In this document: positions 45,711 through 59,178 of the stretch, in pieces | Layout of the letters: every line of letters starts with the position of its first letter | Numbering within the stretch: position 1 is the stretch's first letter | Source: Drosophila persimilis | Lineage: Eukaryota > Arthropoda > Insecta > Diptera > Drosophilidae | Assembly: GCF_003286085.1 (NCBI RefSeq) | Contig: NW_020825356.1 | Coordinates: forward strand, 744,001 to 808,000 | Reading direction: 5' to 3' | DNA: 64,000 nucleotides | Made by a program: the position numbers and the translations under genes | Notes under the pieces: generated by a model | What the model was told of the DNA's origin: nothing | Databases searched by the model: none | What the model saw: the letters and a program-made list of their open reading frames with translations, nothing else

Positions 45711-47891
45711 CTAGGCCTCGCATCCAGCCGCTTTCAGCAAATCTACAAGGGCTGCATGACCGCCACGCTCTGCATAGTTCAAGGCGCTTAGACCGAGTAA
45801 GTCCTTCTCGCTGGCACTCTCGAAGTAGGGCAGCACGTACTCCACCACCTCGGGGAACCCGTGCAGGGCCGCCACATGTAGAACTGTGCGTCCCGACGGA
45901 TCCGGCTGGGAGAGATCAGCGCCCGCGTACTGATACGACTTGAGGCGCGTAAGGGAGCCGCGGGCAGCGGCCGCACACAGCTGCTCGCCGACGGCACGTG
46001 AGGAGCCGGTAAGGTGGGCGCCACAGTTGATGAGCAATTGAATGATCTCGTGACTGTCCGTGGAGACGGCCTCCAACAGCGGGGTGCGGTCGTAGCGATC
46101 ACGTACGTGGACAGAGACTCCGTTGTGCAGCAGATACTTAACTATCTCGACGTTGCCCAGCTGGCAGGCCAAATGCAGGGCCGTTCGTTGGTCGTGATTG
46201 GTGCCGGAGAGGTCGGCGCCATACGCCTTCAGGTTATTGATCTTCTTCAGATCTCCCTCGGCGACGGCGCCATTGATCATGGCCGGGAAGAGGGTGGCGC
46301 CCAGCTGGTCCAGTTCCTGTGGCGAGGACAAGTGCAAAGAGCGCGCCACAGCATCCACCAAATCGTAGTCCTCCATCTTGGGGGCCGTCACCGATGTCAG
46401 CTCTCCGCGCAGGTTCGACTGCATCATCTGGAGAGTAAATTGAACACTTTATATAATAGTCCTAACAGAAAGCGATTCACATTGGGCCTTACCTGTTTTT
46501 TGACGTCCAGCGACCACTCCTCCTTGCCAATGACATATGCCAGCTTGGAGAGTGCTGCCTCGGGGGTCATGTCATAGCCGGGAATGACGCCCAGATCGCA
46601 CAGGACCTTGCCCGTGTCGTAAATTTCCGCCACTGAGCCGTTTGGACACTGGGTGCAGTTTATGATGATTACGCCACGATCGGCGGCCGCCTGCAGCTCC
46701 TCGATCAGGTCCCGTCGATTTGAGGGTATGTTGCCAGAACCGAACGACTGCAGCACCACTCCCCTGATCGGGGGCGCCAGGAAGGCGCGGAATGTGGAGA
46801 GCGAAATGCTCGGAAAGATTCGCAGCAGGCCAACATTCTCGTCGAGATTCAGATGGACACAGAAGCGTTCGATGCTGCAGGGCCGGAAGATCAAACGATA
46901 GTCCACATTAACATCGATTCCAATTCTCGCCAGCGGCGGCACATTCGGCGAATCGAATGCGTCCAGCGAATTGGAGCTGACCTTCACCGTGCGATTTCCG
47001 CGCATCAGTTTGTGGCCGAAGAAGATGCACACCTCCGGTATGACGTAGTTTCCGGCTATGATCAGGGCGGATGTGAAGTTGTCCTTGCCGTCGGTGCGCG
47101 TCTCAAAGATCGGTATCTGCGATCCTGTGATGATCACCGTCTTGCCCAGATTCTCCAGCATAAACGACAGGGCCGAGGCCGTGTACGAGAGCGTGTCGGT
47201 GCCATGTAGCACAACGAAGCCGTCAAAGAACTCGTACGATTGCTGCAGGCATTAGTTGCATTGCTGGATTAATTCTCCCATCAAAGCGTTGATCCCACCA
47301 TATTCACATACCTGTATATCATTGGCGATGCGGGCCCAGTCGTGCATCGTCATGTTGCTGCTGTCCAGCAGCGGCGTGTACTCGGTGACCTGGTATAGGA
47401 CCCTTCTGTCCATACCTTGGACAAAGGGCAGGACCAGCGGCGCCATCGATGCCGAGGCCCCAAAGCGTCGCAATGCATACTCCTCATCGTGGATGTTTGG
47501 ATACTTGCGAATGCTGCGCACTAGGGCATTTGGTATGGGCGCCAGCACTGAAATGAAGTGAGAAATGAAGCTGAGCGTGTCCGGGGTCTAATGTACAGAT
47601 GGAATAGAAGACCTAATTGGAACAGCACTCACCATTTCGTTCGTTCCGCATCATGCCAATTGTGCCGCCAGTGTAGATGACTCGCACCCGTGCCTCCTTG
47701 ATGTCCTGGGCCATTAGTTTGCCGTCGCTCTTATTCCGCCGGATCGTGGGACTGGGCAGCGTCGGCGAGGACGGCGCCATACCCTTGTCGATGGACATGA
47801 GGCGCTCGTGGGTTGGCACCCGTACCTGGATGTCGATAGGCTTGGTGGCTCCCGGGACCGTCGTCGGAGCGCTGTCCCCGTTCGCAGACAT
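45711..47891 (-). CDS. CG6428: Cytosolic L-asparaginase with C-terminal ankyrin repeats (ASPG / 60 kDa lysophospholipase type)
   Basis: Hydrolyses L-asparagine to aspartate and ammonia; mammalian homologues are also reported to have lysophospholipase activity. Four exons (47633-47891, 47312-47547, 46493-47242, 45711-46427) encode 653 residues. The asparaginase type I/II core has YTGGTIGM with the nucleophile threonine at about 77, and HGTDTLSYTASAL (about 178-190) supplying the second Thr-Asp pair. The C-terminal about 200 residues form ankyrin repeats (RTALHLACQLGNVEIVKYLL, RTPLLEAV.., RTVLHVAALHGFPEVVEYVL). The N-terminal about 65 residues are Ser/Pro-rich without a signal peptide, consistent with a cytosolic enzyme. 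Its counterpart in D. melanogaster is CG6428 or its paralogue CG8526; I prefer CG6428 from remembered X linkage, not from alignment. Confidence 0.9.
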
Positions 47892-48371
47892 AGTTGACAG
47901 TCTAATGGGGAAACTTTTAGCTGAGATTCAATCGCTCCTTATCGCTAGGGTGTTGTGGCGCTGTGCTGTTCAGTGGAGAATCCTAAACAGATAATCCCAT
48001 AACCCGTGCATCTACTGCGTGACTGGTCGGAAACTATCACGCTCTGCTGCTGGTTACGCTGTTGATTATTTGACCAAGTTGTTATCAAGTGAGTGCCTGG
48101 CATTGGTTTATTTCGCGCAGCGATTCAATTGTTGGATTAGCAACGACGACCTAGGGGGTCGGTCCGAGAGTTCACGTGGTATTTCTAATTGCGTTTGCCC
48201 CGCGTATCTGACGGAAATTGAAAGTATGTTCCGTTCGCTGTGGCAATCAGATAGAGATAGCAGCCCCTTCTTTGCGATGGCGGCAGCAAACTTTGGACGA
48301 TGTCAGCTATGAGTAATCCAATGAAATTCAAATGCTATGGGCTTGCCTCACTCTCTGAATGCTTATCAGTG

Positions 48372-48425
48372 AAATATACCGAAACATTCCTCCTAATTTT
48401 CAAAATATACCGTAAATATACTGAC
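48372..48425 (-). promoter_or_regulatory. Motif 6 array, probable asparaginase gene promoter
   Basis: On the minus strand GTCAGTATATTT (48425-48414) is an exact Motif 6, followed by ACGGTATATTTT and, after a short gap, CGGTATATTTC at about 48382-48372. It lies about 480 bases upstream of the asparaginase ATG. A looser related pair occurs at about 48788-48812. No Motif 1 partner was seen. Confidence 0.55.
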
Positions 48426-49152
48426 GAATTCAAGTTCTATTTTACATATTCCTCGTTTTTGATATTCCGTCGATTACTAGCTATATAGAACATTTAGCCA
48501 TGCCATCATACTTTTATACGATTGATGAATCAATTTTCTATTTAACTGGTGTATTCTTAATACTTGCTTTTATTGCAAGCCAGTAGCGAAATAGGTCAAT
48601 CAAAACAAACGATAAAGGAAATTGCTCCATTTTGATATTCCATTGAATAATGCAGACTAACTAAATCTCTCAGCAATGCCTACATAGTTTTATCCCATTG
48701 ATGAATCAATTTTCTACTTGATTGACTTAATTTAAATAATAGCTTTTATTGGATTTTTATATAACGTTAAAAATGAAATTTAATAGATTGATGAAACTGG
48801 CAAAATATACCATTATATACCGATAGCATTTTGTAAATAACAAACAACAAAAATCTATTTTATTTAACATCTGTTTTGTGTGTTTTTACGAATTCTATTT
48901 ATATTCAAATACCTTGTTGTTTTATTTGTTTATTTGGTCGTTTAGACTATTTTCAATGATATGGCAGCACTGCACAGGGCCTAGATCAAATTTCTCACAT
49001 CTGGCACATCAGCACATGTTTGAATTTCACCAATGTGGCAGCATCTATGTGCCGTTATGTTGGCAAATGTATGTTTTCAATGGTGATATTTGTAACTATA
49101 AATTTCTTGTCTTCTTTAACTTGCGGTGGAATATACAGATGGAATCATTGGA
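48426..49152. other. Intergenic stretch, carboxylesterase 3' end to asparaginase promoter
   Basis: Minus-strand AATAAA-type hexamers at about 48918-48935 are candidate poly(A) signals for the carboxylesterase gene. Two copies of a GATGAATCAATTTTCTA block (48522 and 48700) form a short, diverged direct repeat. Confidence 0.45.
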
Positions 49153-51102
49153 TTATAGCTCATTGTGCTGCTGGGTGGCGGGAAGGTGCGGCTGGAGTTC
49201 GCGCCAGAAATTGACGCGCTGCTGCATCAACTCAGCCTCAATTCGGAATAGCGGCGCAGCGGCTGCCTCGTCAGCCTTGGTGCCCAGACGAACAAACTCC
49301 ACCGGATAGCTGGACGAAGGCTTCCATACGGGCAGGTTTAATGAGGCATTTGCTGGATTTGGATTACTGTGGGCAAAGAAAACGCAAATTCACAGGTGTC
49401 CATTAATACCCACCTTATTAGATGGCTGCTTTAAGACTCACCCCGTTCGAGCGAAGCTGACCCACAGGTTCAGCATGAGCTCCCGCAGCTCCAGATCCTT
49501 GCGTGTGGGCACCGCACTCACGAACAGCTCCCGGCCAATGGGGAAGAGATACTGCAACTCCTCAGCATGGCAGGCTCCGTAGAACTCGTTGCGCTCCCCC
49601 TTGAAGATCTCCGAGAAGCTGGCGGCGCCCTTGTGATCGAACAGGTACACATAGGTGGGGCCTGCACGTTCGGCCAGGCGAAGACGCAAATACTCATCGA
49701 TGCCAGCTACAAACCATCCATCGGAAATAAGCTGTAGGGAAAGGCGGATATGTTTTTATCCAAATATTAATCAATCCCCTTGCAGATCCGCTACCCACAT
49801 CGGTCAGGTTCTGGTGATTGGACTTGTCGTAGTCGTGGCCTGCCTTGAAATAGAAGTCCTCGATGCGCTTCGTTATCTGCTGCTGCACGGAATCCTCGTG
49901 GTGATCGTAGTTGAGCACCACGGGCAGCACCTGTTCGAACTGGGACTTGAAGTCGTCCATCAGCTGCGGCAAATTGAGCAAGGCCGCTGTCTTCAGCAGC
50001 CCCTCTTCGGCGGTGGCGCCCACCAGCAGCGGCAGCTCCAGTCCATGCGGTTCGCGCGCCTGACGCGGCGGCACTGTCAGGAATGCATCATCATGCTCAG
50101 GCTCAATCACCGGGGGAAATGGTATCATGGGATCAAAGTCCCAGACCTGCCAAACAACGCCAGATTAGCTCTCAACTCATTAAGGATCCAGTTCAATGTA
50201 CTTACAAACATGTCGTAAAGTGAAGCCACAATATCCTCGGCTGGCTTCTGACGTAAACACTCTAGCTTGAGGGGCCACTCTCCGGAGGATCCGCAGCCCA
50301 CCAGCTCGGCCAGCTTAGTGGCTCGCCTGGCGGCCACACCTTTGTGCGCGGGCTGTGCCCAGGGATTGAAGTAGGTACCTGACTGGGCAATGCCGCGATG
50401 GAGCAGGCCGCGAGACTTCTCCGACAGCATGTGATAGGTGACGCTTGCCCCTCCGGCGCTCTCTCCAAAGACGGTGACACTGTGGGGATTGCCGCCAAAA
50501 GAGGCGATGTTGGTGCGCACCCAGCGCAACACTTCCAGCTGATCTTTGAGTCCATTGTTTCCTGGGCAGTCCAGGGTCTCCGTGCTGAGAAAGCCCAGCG
50601 GTCCCAGACGAAAGTTGGCGGACACCAGGACGATGTCGTGGTCCAGCAGGAAGTCCGGCCCATAGAAGCTGCTAATTCCCGCGCCACACTGCCAGCCGCC
50701 ACCATGGAACCAGACCATCACGGGCAGCGACGTGTTCTTAGAGCTGATCGTCTCCGGTGTGTATACATTCAGATAGAGACAGTCCTCGGATCCTTCGATT
50801 TGCATGTCGCGCCGGAAGGGATCCCGCTGCATGCAAATGGGCGCATCCTTTACCGCCAGCCGCTCGCCCTCCCAGCCCAGCTCGGCCACCGGTGCCTTGA
50901 ACCGCAGTTCGCCCAACGGTGGCACCGCATACGGGACCCCCATGAAGGCTCTCATGTGGCGGCCATTGTGCGTGGTCAGGTGGCGGCCGATGAGCCAGCC
51001 GCCGTGCGATAGGCGCACGTGCAGGCTCTGCGAGTTACGTGCCCCACTCCAGCTGCAGTGGATCAAGAGCAGCAGCAAGGTCCGCGTCCCAACGATTGCC
51101 AT
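49153..51102 (-). CDS. CG6414: Secreted type-B carboxylesterase (alpha/beta-hydrolase)
   Basis: Esterase of the acetylcholinesterase/carboxylesterase superfamily. Four exons (50206-51102, 49799-50146, 49442-49731, 49153-49366) encode 582 residues, the usual size for the family. A signal peptide is clear (MAIVGTRTLLLLLIHCSWSG). Conserved parts: GVPYAVPPLGELRF, SEDCLYLNVYTP, oxyanion hole HGGGW (133-137), nucleophile elbow FGESAGG (Ser225), acid in ATAEEG (Glu347) and histidine in GACHAEEL (His470), so the triad is intact. The ATG at 51102 immediately precedes the hydrophobic core. There is no glutactin-like extension or GPI signal, suggesting a soluble extracellular or lumenal enzyme of unknown substrate. 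It lies upstream of the asparaginase gene in the same orientation. The symbol is recalled from memory of the X-linked fly genes. Confidence 0.92.
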
Positions 51103-54100
51103 TGCGTTGGCTCTTGAAGTCAGACTGATTTGCCTGAAGCACGACGCTGCCAGTTTTAAGATTACAACATCATCAGCATCCGAATTGGACTTGGAGCCGC
51201 AGTCGCAGTGTTAGCCAACTCATGCGCCGAACTTGTTTACCGAATTTTTTCTTACCTTACCTTGTCTCTCGACATCATTAATTCTTTTTTGTGTGTGTCT
51301 CGGTGTCTTAGTGTCTTAGTGTCTCAGTGTCTCAGTTTTTGCCACTCAGCACCGGCTCGCCACCAGCATCACTATTAAACATCGACATCAATTTCACATC
51401 TTTGGGTTTCGTTTTGGAACACTGCGCAAATTTTGCCAAATCAAGCTGTACTCGTGGGCACAGTGGATCGAGGTCTGTGACTTTAATAATTTTTAATCCT
51501 TAATAATTCTTAATCTTTTCAGCGTCACATGCGAGAGATGTTGAGATATTTTCCTCCTTTTTGGGCTATCGGTGAAAGTTGTAAATGGGAATCTAAGCTA
51601 TATCAAACCATCTACAAATTATTGTTATCACTTATTATCAGGCAAACAATAATTATACATTTAATTCGTATATAATTTTTAAAGGAATACTATACGTTAG
51701 TATTATCATTTTGTTTGCAAACCTCTTTATTCATGATGTCCTTAAATTACATATTATTTCTGCACAGAATCGGTTACCCCAGTTCGGCAGCTCTGGCCCC
51801 ACAGTGCGATATTTAATAATTTTATTTGGCGTGCTTGTCGATGCTGGACCCGTAAATGACAAGGCACATTAAGCCGAACACCGAACACCGCTCACCGCTC
51901 ATCGCACCCCTACGGAACGTGGCTACAACTATAATTTATGAACAGATATTTATAAACAGATGCAGACGCTGATAACTCAGAATATCTGAACAGATATCCA
52001 CTTGCGTGAGGGTAACTATGTCGACATGGAATCGATCCAAGCCGAACTGAAATGCCATTGGCCTTGGCGTCGGGCGGCCAGGCCTAGGATGGCGGACTGG
52101 TTCGATTGGGCCAAGGCCTTTACAGCATTCGTGTGAGCCTCGTTAAATGAAAAGAGACGGCAGGAGTGGGTAATGCTGATAGCCAGAGCGGCAGCGGGAG
52201 GGCGAGAGCGAGAGCTTCACCGATTAAGTAATATGTTAATCTGAATTTTATGAATGTGCCCGAGCATACTTATGTATGCATGAAAAATATTTTTCAGCCC
52301 CGCAAAAAAAACACACAAAAAACAAAAACTTGAAAGTTGTAAAACAAAATAAAAACGTTGTGTGGGCATATGAAAGTGAAGACCCACCCGAACCCACCTG
52401 CGCTGCGGACGAGGCTGAAGCGAACTGACCTGAACCCAACGGAGTCCGGAGATGAGACGAGCGCTCTTCAAAAATGCCTTTGCATGCCGAAAAATGCCGA
52501 CGAGCTAATAAGCGCTACGTCTGAGGCCCTTTGAAGTTGCTTCGAGTCGCTGATGAGTCCCCAAAACTGGGAGAAAGTACGCGAGAGACAGAGCAAGGGG
52601 AATTCCAATAGAGCGAAACGCCCGAACCTTTAATTTGTGTTCCTCTCCTGGTGGGGAAACGTTTTTTTCTGTCATAACTTGACTTGGGATTACTTTTTTG
52701 CAAGTTTAACTAATATGCGACAAGAGGACTCGTCCAGACAGTCACTCGGGAGAGGAAGAGCAAAGCACCACACCACTCCGCACTCCACACTCCGCACTCC
52801 ACACTACCCACCGCAGCACCACCACTACACCGCACCACTACATGAAAAATGTACAGGTCGAGGCCACAGATTTATTCGGCTGCAAACATTTTTAATCCAC
52901 TTGAGTGGCAATTTATCAGCCGGGAAACAAACAGCCAGAAACTTCTCCAATGTCCAACCAAAAGTTATATGTGTAACGAAGTAAGTACGAGAAGTACCTA
53001 TGCAGATGCACATTCATACGTAATATACATATGAATACTCGTACGACGCCCCATGGTCAGGAGCCTTAAAACACCGAAAAGGTGACACATCCTAAGTGGC
53101 TCAAAAACTTAATTAATTACACTCTCAGCTCGATCCCACTGATGACAAATGCTGTGGCTCAAATTTCGGTATATCCACAATAAAAAAACTACACTTTGAT
53201 GATAAATGAATTTCTACTCAACCGAGTTTCAAAACTACAAATTTGTCTAATTGTAAAAGATTGATTGTCTGTTCTTGTCATTGAATAGTCATAATTTTAC
53301 GAAGGCCATTGAGTCGGTGAATTGTGAAACCATAAAGGCATAGCACAACCGGTTACGCCAGGAAGGTACTGATGCATTGACATTAAGTAGATGGGGGGAT
53401 TGGCAACTTTTTCAAATACACTTATGCACATATTTCAGTGAAGTTTCAACACAAAACCAACTTTTATCAAAATTCATCTTTCTTATAGGATATAATAGTA
53501 CGATAAAGACAAAGAACATAATAGTAAAACGTGATTATAAAAATACCGAACAACTTTTTCTTATATTAATAGGTTTTCACATCAAATTTAACGAAATTAT
53601 AAATAATTGGTTAACTGGATAAATAAGTTAATTTTCAATGTTTTTATCGACTTTTAATCTTTTTGGCATCGCGGAAATGCCTATTTATGGGGTCGGAAAC
53701 ATAAGTAAATCTACACGAATAGAATATACCCTGCAGCAATCCATACAAAACAGTCGGTCTATGTAATCATAATAAAAAACAAGTTTTTCTCACAGTAACA
53801 ATTTTTCTTTTTTGCCCATCGTTCTAATATGGCAAGAATGCACATAATCGTGCATTTTGTTAAGAATTCTTGAAAACTGTGCTACTACTCGTAGTTTGCA
53901 TAGAAATTTATGGACTTTCAAGATGATATGTAAAATGTCCATACATTCATATATTATGTAATACTGGACGGGGTCGGAGTTCCTTTTTTCTGTGGGGTAA
54001 AAAGTTCGTAGTAATTAAATAATACCCCTAGGAAGCTAGAAATGTCGTATACTTATACATGTATGTACGTCCAAAAATCAAAAGTTTGATGTTTATGCCA

Positions 54101-54597
54101 CTTGAAAAAATTCCGAGGAGCACTATCATTTTAATACTGACCTTTATCCCCTACCCAACTTTCGGCCTTTAGCATAAAATAGACCTCAACGATTTCTAGG
54201 CATCTCCTGAGTTTTTATTTAAACATATTTTCGATTTAAATTTGTTGAATTTTAAATACACAAAAAAAGAAAAACACTTTGGGGGTTGACACGAAACCCT
54301 TTTTTATTCCGACAGCGGGGGGCAGGTGTGGGGGGATTTGATACCCAACAGCGGAATGGAAAATGATTTATTGAAGGTGAAATATTTATTGTTGTTTCGG
54401 TTATTTTTTACGGAATTTTTTGGCTATATTTTTTTGTTGCCATTTTTCGGTTTTTGTTTCTACAGTACACAAAGGCTATGCGGCATCTTTTGAATTCTAT
54501 CCACCTCCTTCGACTTCGACGGAGGGGAAAAATTGAAATAATTATTAACAAAAACAAGAGGCAAACATGGAACAACAGATGCTTAGAAGGACAAACC
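51103..54597. other. Gene-free stretch downstream of the coding cluster
   Basis: The left end must hold the carboxylesterase promoter, but no clear core motif was found. GTGTCTTA/GTGTCTCA repeats lie at 51293-51340. A CCGCACTCCACACT minisatellite lies at about 52774-52808. No coding exon with splice support was found. Confidence 0.4.
52774..52808. repeat. Short CACTCCACACT / CACTCCGCACT minisatellite
   Basis: Tandem variants of a roughly 14-base unit followed by ACCACC-rich sequence. Confidence 0.6.
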
Positions 54598-57500
54598 CAT
54601 CTCCATCTCCACCTCCACCTTCACCACATCCTCATCCTCATCCTCTCGCTAAAGTATTTATTTATTCTGCGTTTTGGGTCAATTCCTCCGGTTTCATTTA
54701 ATTAAAAAGAAAAGCGAACTCGCGAGGCATAAAAAAACCCTACGAATACATACACTGAGAAAAATAAAATTGAAAATGTTACTATACTCCAATGGATGAT
54801 TATTTAAAGAGACTAAGAAGACTTAAGAAGTATTCGTATAACATTATGGCAATTTTATGAAAAGCCTGTCAAAATATTTAATTGAATAGTTTTATATCAT
54901 TCTTAATATATCACCCTTTAAAAATTTGTTGTAGTATTTTTTCAAAGTGTAAGTATATCCATATACACCCACATGCATGGATATCTGGGTGTCCCTTTGG
55001 CTGCCTGGCCTGTCCCCGTATTTACTTAGGATCAGGTGGTGAGCCATCGCATCCCATCGCATCCCATCCCCTCCCATCCTATCGCGAACTCCGGCGGGGA
55101 GCAAACAACAATGCAAAGAAGCCGCCGCGGCAGGCGAAGCCAAAATTTCAATTTCGCGGTTGCTGCATATTTTCCCAGCCTTTTCTCGTATTTTTCCTCT
55201 TTGCTTTGACTTTGCAACTCGAGGACGGAACCAAGGGATCCCCGGTACTCTCGGCAATGGAATTTAAACGAATTTTTAAACAGGCTCAGGGATTGTCCAT
55301 TCCGTTACCCCTGTGACAGCCCGGACCGAAGCTTTAAAGGCCCTGGAAACGTGTGGCTGGAGTCCAGAACAGAGCAGAGCAGAGCAGAGCTTAAGCGATA
55401 ATTGGCCACTAGGAAATGTCGATGATGTCGAATCGGGAAATGCAAATTGCCAATGTCCGGAACGGGGCTTAGCCGCCTAAGCCCAGTAACCCAAAAAACT
55501 TTGGGCCAGCTAACAGTACGGCGATGGGCTCGGTGATTTCGGGGCGGGGGCGGGCCCTGTGGATGTCTGAGGGTTTAGGAAGAGGCGACCTGACATGGAT
55601 CAGGTTAAGCGTTCGGATGGAGGCCACAAATTGATATGCAGCAGATGTTGCGAGGTTTACATCCATAATAGTAATAATAATCAGAGGCGAGGGAATCCGT
55701 TAACCTCCCCTTTGTCGAAGTTTTGATACCCTTACGCCGAGGGTTGGCTGTGCAGTCTCTTAACGAAGGTACATATGGCAGTACAATAAAAATGCACTGT
55801 TGTGTCTGTCAAGTACATAGTAAACATTGGATTGGATTTGATGTATTTCTCATATTTTGATTGTAGAAGTAGTTTCCTTTGGGTACGAGTATTACTGTGA
55901 TTGTATATAGTGAATCCAAACCGCAGTACCGTCTACTGCTTGATAGGTAGAGTATATGGAAAAGAAAATATCAAAGTTAAGAGCGAAGCGCAGCAGCGGC
56001 GCAGCCTGTCAGAGGGATTAGCTCGCCTGATTGGACACGATGTGATTAACTTGTCGTCAACGAAGAGGATCTGCCACTGCCATCGGTACCGCCACTGCTA
56101 CTGCCACTTCCTCCGCCTCTTGCACTGGCTGTGACGTCGACACGTTCCGCGCTATAGCTACGGTTCTCGTCCACCCCACCCCACCCCACGCCCACGCCCA
56201 CGCAGCAGCGGCTCAGGCTAAACAAAAGTGCAAACATTGACAGACGGCAGTAGAGGGATAATGCGGGAGAGCGCAAGAGAGCGAAAGAGAATTGCCAGGC
56301 CAAAATTAACCCATTACGCACTCCATTAACGCAGCTTGCCTATGCATGTGGGCCCCTGCTAATTAGTTGTGGCAGCTGATGCTGCGTCACTCTCGCTGAT
56401 ACACTCTCGCTCCCTCACTCTCTCTGGCACACACATGTGTAGTTAATACAATTACCAAGAACAGACAGAAACAGTTAGTCGCGTCCCATTGTAGCTGCTG
56501 CCTGTTGCCTGTTGCCCGCTTCCTCTATCGCAAATTTAGTTATTCCCCCCGATTTAATACAAATCGAATGCAGCACACACCCCTGCGAGAAATGCTAGAA
56601 GCTTCGGGTCAAACGAAAAAATAATCATTGCTCATATGTATGTATGGTAGCTGTGAGCATTAGGGTTAGGGTTGGGCTATTTATAAAAGTTTCACTTTTA
56701 AAGATCTCAGGGTCTGAACATGACTTTTGGAGGTGCAGACTTTAGCACAAAGCTAAAAAACACGATATTTTGCGATGGCAGCTATATTATTTTTAGCTCT
56801 GATTGAATAACATTTTTTTTATGATTTAGAATATTCCAAAATATAATGCCGCCCCATATAGTATAAGTAGTAACACTCCAAGTTTATAGTATATTTACGA
56901 ATTCGTATTTTTCAATGGATATTGACTAGAACATTCCCTTCTTAAGCCCATCTTCTGTTTTGCTAGTATTTGATTACTTATCAGCTCGATAACCTCTTTT
57001 AAAATATTTTTAAAATATTTCTTAAGCCTTTTGATATTCTTCATTATTATGCCCTTCTGAATGATCTTTTGTTAAAAACCCTTTGACATAAATTTAGCAG
57101 AATTAGGTATTACAAGACCAGATAATCTTTTTTAAACAAACGTAGCCAAATCGTTTTATTTTATCCTCAACATCATTGGGAGCATTCACCAGTACAACTT
57201 GCTCAGTGATGGATTGCATACCATAGTGCCGATTACACTATGCAACAAAATTGAATTATAGATTTGGGGCTTTGGTATTTTTTGTTGCTGTTTTTTCAGA
57301 GGTAGTGCTTCTTTTTTGCACACGATTATAATGTGTACTACCGTATGCCATCCATCACTGATCGCTGAGCAAGTTGTTCTGGTGTTTCATTGCATTATAC
57401 AATCATGCGATATGGATACTGGTTTTTCGACCAATCGATCTTATAGCAGCTACGTATTACTAGATACAGAGTATACGATAAACATTTTTCAGATTCAGAA

Positions 57501-57647
57501 AGTCAGATACGCTTCCTTCTGCGCGTTGCAGGCATTTGGTCAAATTCATAGCATCTTCCGATAGGGTATGCAAACAGAGGGAGAAAGAGAGAGCATACAA
57601 ATTTGCACATCTCTTGGCCAAACAATGAGAGAAAACTTTTTGTTCGC

Positions 57648-57686
<39 letters not shown>

Positions 57687-59178
57687 GTGTGTGCGGGTGG
57701 CTCCCTCTTATTTCTTTATGCACATTTTTGCGCCGTGCTCTTAGCTGATTCTTTCATTTCAAGTCAAGTGCATTCTCAAGTCGCTCTCTCCCGACTGCCG
57801 GCTGCGGCTTCCGGGCCAGTGCATCCGAATGCCCGGCTTTTCCATTGCCAACAATAACAACATTGTTAGCCATATGGCAGGCAACGCGGTCTGGTCTGGG
57901 ATACTCCGGCCTGTTGGGTGCCCAACAAGGCGCTAACAATCAAGTGCACAATTGCCATAAGGCCTATTCCGGAGCGGCGGCGGCGGCGGTGGCGGTGGCG
58001 GTGGCGGTGGGTCTGGCCTTGCGGAACGCCAGTGGGAAGCAGTGGCGGGGAATGCCATTAAATTGTGGTTTACGAGTCGCAATTTGTTTTGATTTACCAC
58101 CGATTTTCTTTGGAATGCCATTGAATCAATAGTTATGGCAGACCACATTTTTTATGTCATGCAATTAAAGCGAAACAAATGCAAATATCAGGCAGTATCA
58201 ACGTGACACTCACTCTAGCAGGCACGCTGATGAAAGGCTTATTAAACAGCAGGTGTCTTGCAGCACTCAGCGAATTAAGCAACGCAATAAAATCGCTCCA
58301 GACGGGAGACTCTTCTGTGCAGTGAGTCGGAGCATCGAAGAAAAGGCTAATTTACTAATGCAAGTGCATAATGAATGATGTCAGTATGCCTGCGAGTGTT
58401 TAAAGTTAGCTCTTCCTAATTTTGATTAGCCTTTCTTAGAACTATAACAAATTCTACGGAAAACCAATGATTCCGAATCGGAACGCTCACAAAATATGTC
58501 TCGCTATTGTGGAAGTATGCTCCAGCTTAAATTGCATAAATGGATAGCGTCTACCATCGTGTTTGCCCTCAAGCGGTGTACGTAGCGCTACCAGCCGTTT
58601 AACACTAACTAAGCGGCTTACGCTTCGACTTCTAATACAACAAAGGGAATGAAGGAAGGCAAAGGAAAGAAAAGAAAACCAAGAAACGGGAAAAATAATG
58701 CCTTGTGTCCCGTGAATCGGGGCTGTGCCCCGTCCTCTCCTGCGTGGCTGTGGATTGGGGGTGCATGGGGCGGGACAAGTTAAGAAATCAAACAGCTGAC
58801 ATAAATAACATTTTAATTTAAATACGGCAGGACACAACAATATTTTTTTGCCGTTAAGGTAAGCAGAAGGTACAAAAGCAACAATGGGGACAACGAGGAC
58901 ATCAGAACAGAGCTAAAAAAAAAAAAAAAAAAATAAAAAAATACATATTTAAACAGGATCTCGGCGAAGCAAACAAAATTAAACAGCAGGAACAACTGGG
59001 GGTATTACAGGCAGGCCGGCAACTGGGAAGACGCAGTCAACAGTGGGGAAGTAAATTTTATTTTAAAATAAATTTATCGCCTTATCCGTTGTCCACGGCA
59101 GCCGTGGCAGTAGGTGGGAGTGGTGGGAGAAGTGGCAGCAGTAGCAGAAGGAACAGGAATAGCCACAGAGTCAAGTTC
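54598..59178. other. Gene-free stretch with many short tandem repeats
   Basis: Tracts include CCATCTCCACC/CATCCT (54598-54645), GCATCCCATC (55043-55075), AGAGC (55370-55390), CCACCCCACGCCC (56170-56200), TG dinucleotides with TGTATG units (57646-57693), CGGCGG/CGGTGG units (57975-58010) and a run of about 18 A (58916-58933). Nothing recognisable as a gene. Confidence 0.4.

Noticed and set aside
46414..46422. GGTTCGA, a possible tRNA B-box
   Set aside because: It lies within the asparaginase coding exon and has no matching A-box or cloverleaf. No tRNA found anywhere in the window.
56661..56675. TTAGGG-like telomeric repeat
   Set aside because: Only about two units. Drosophila telomeres do not use this repeat, so it is chance.
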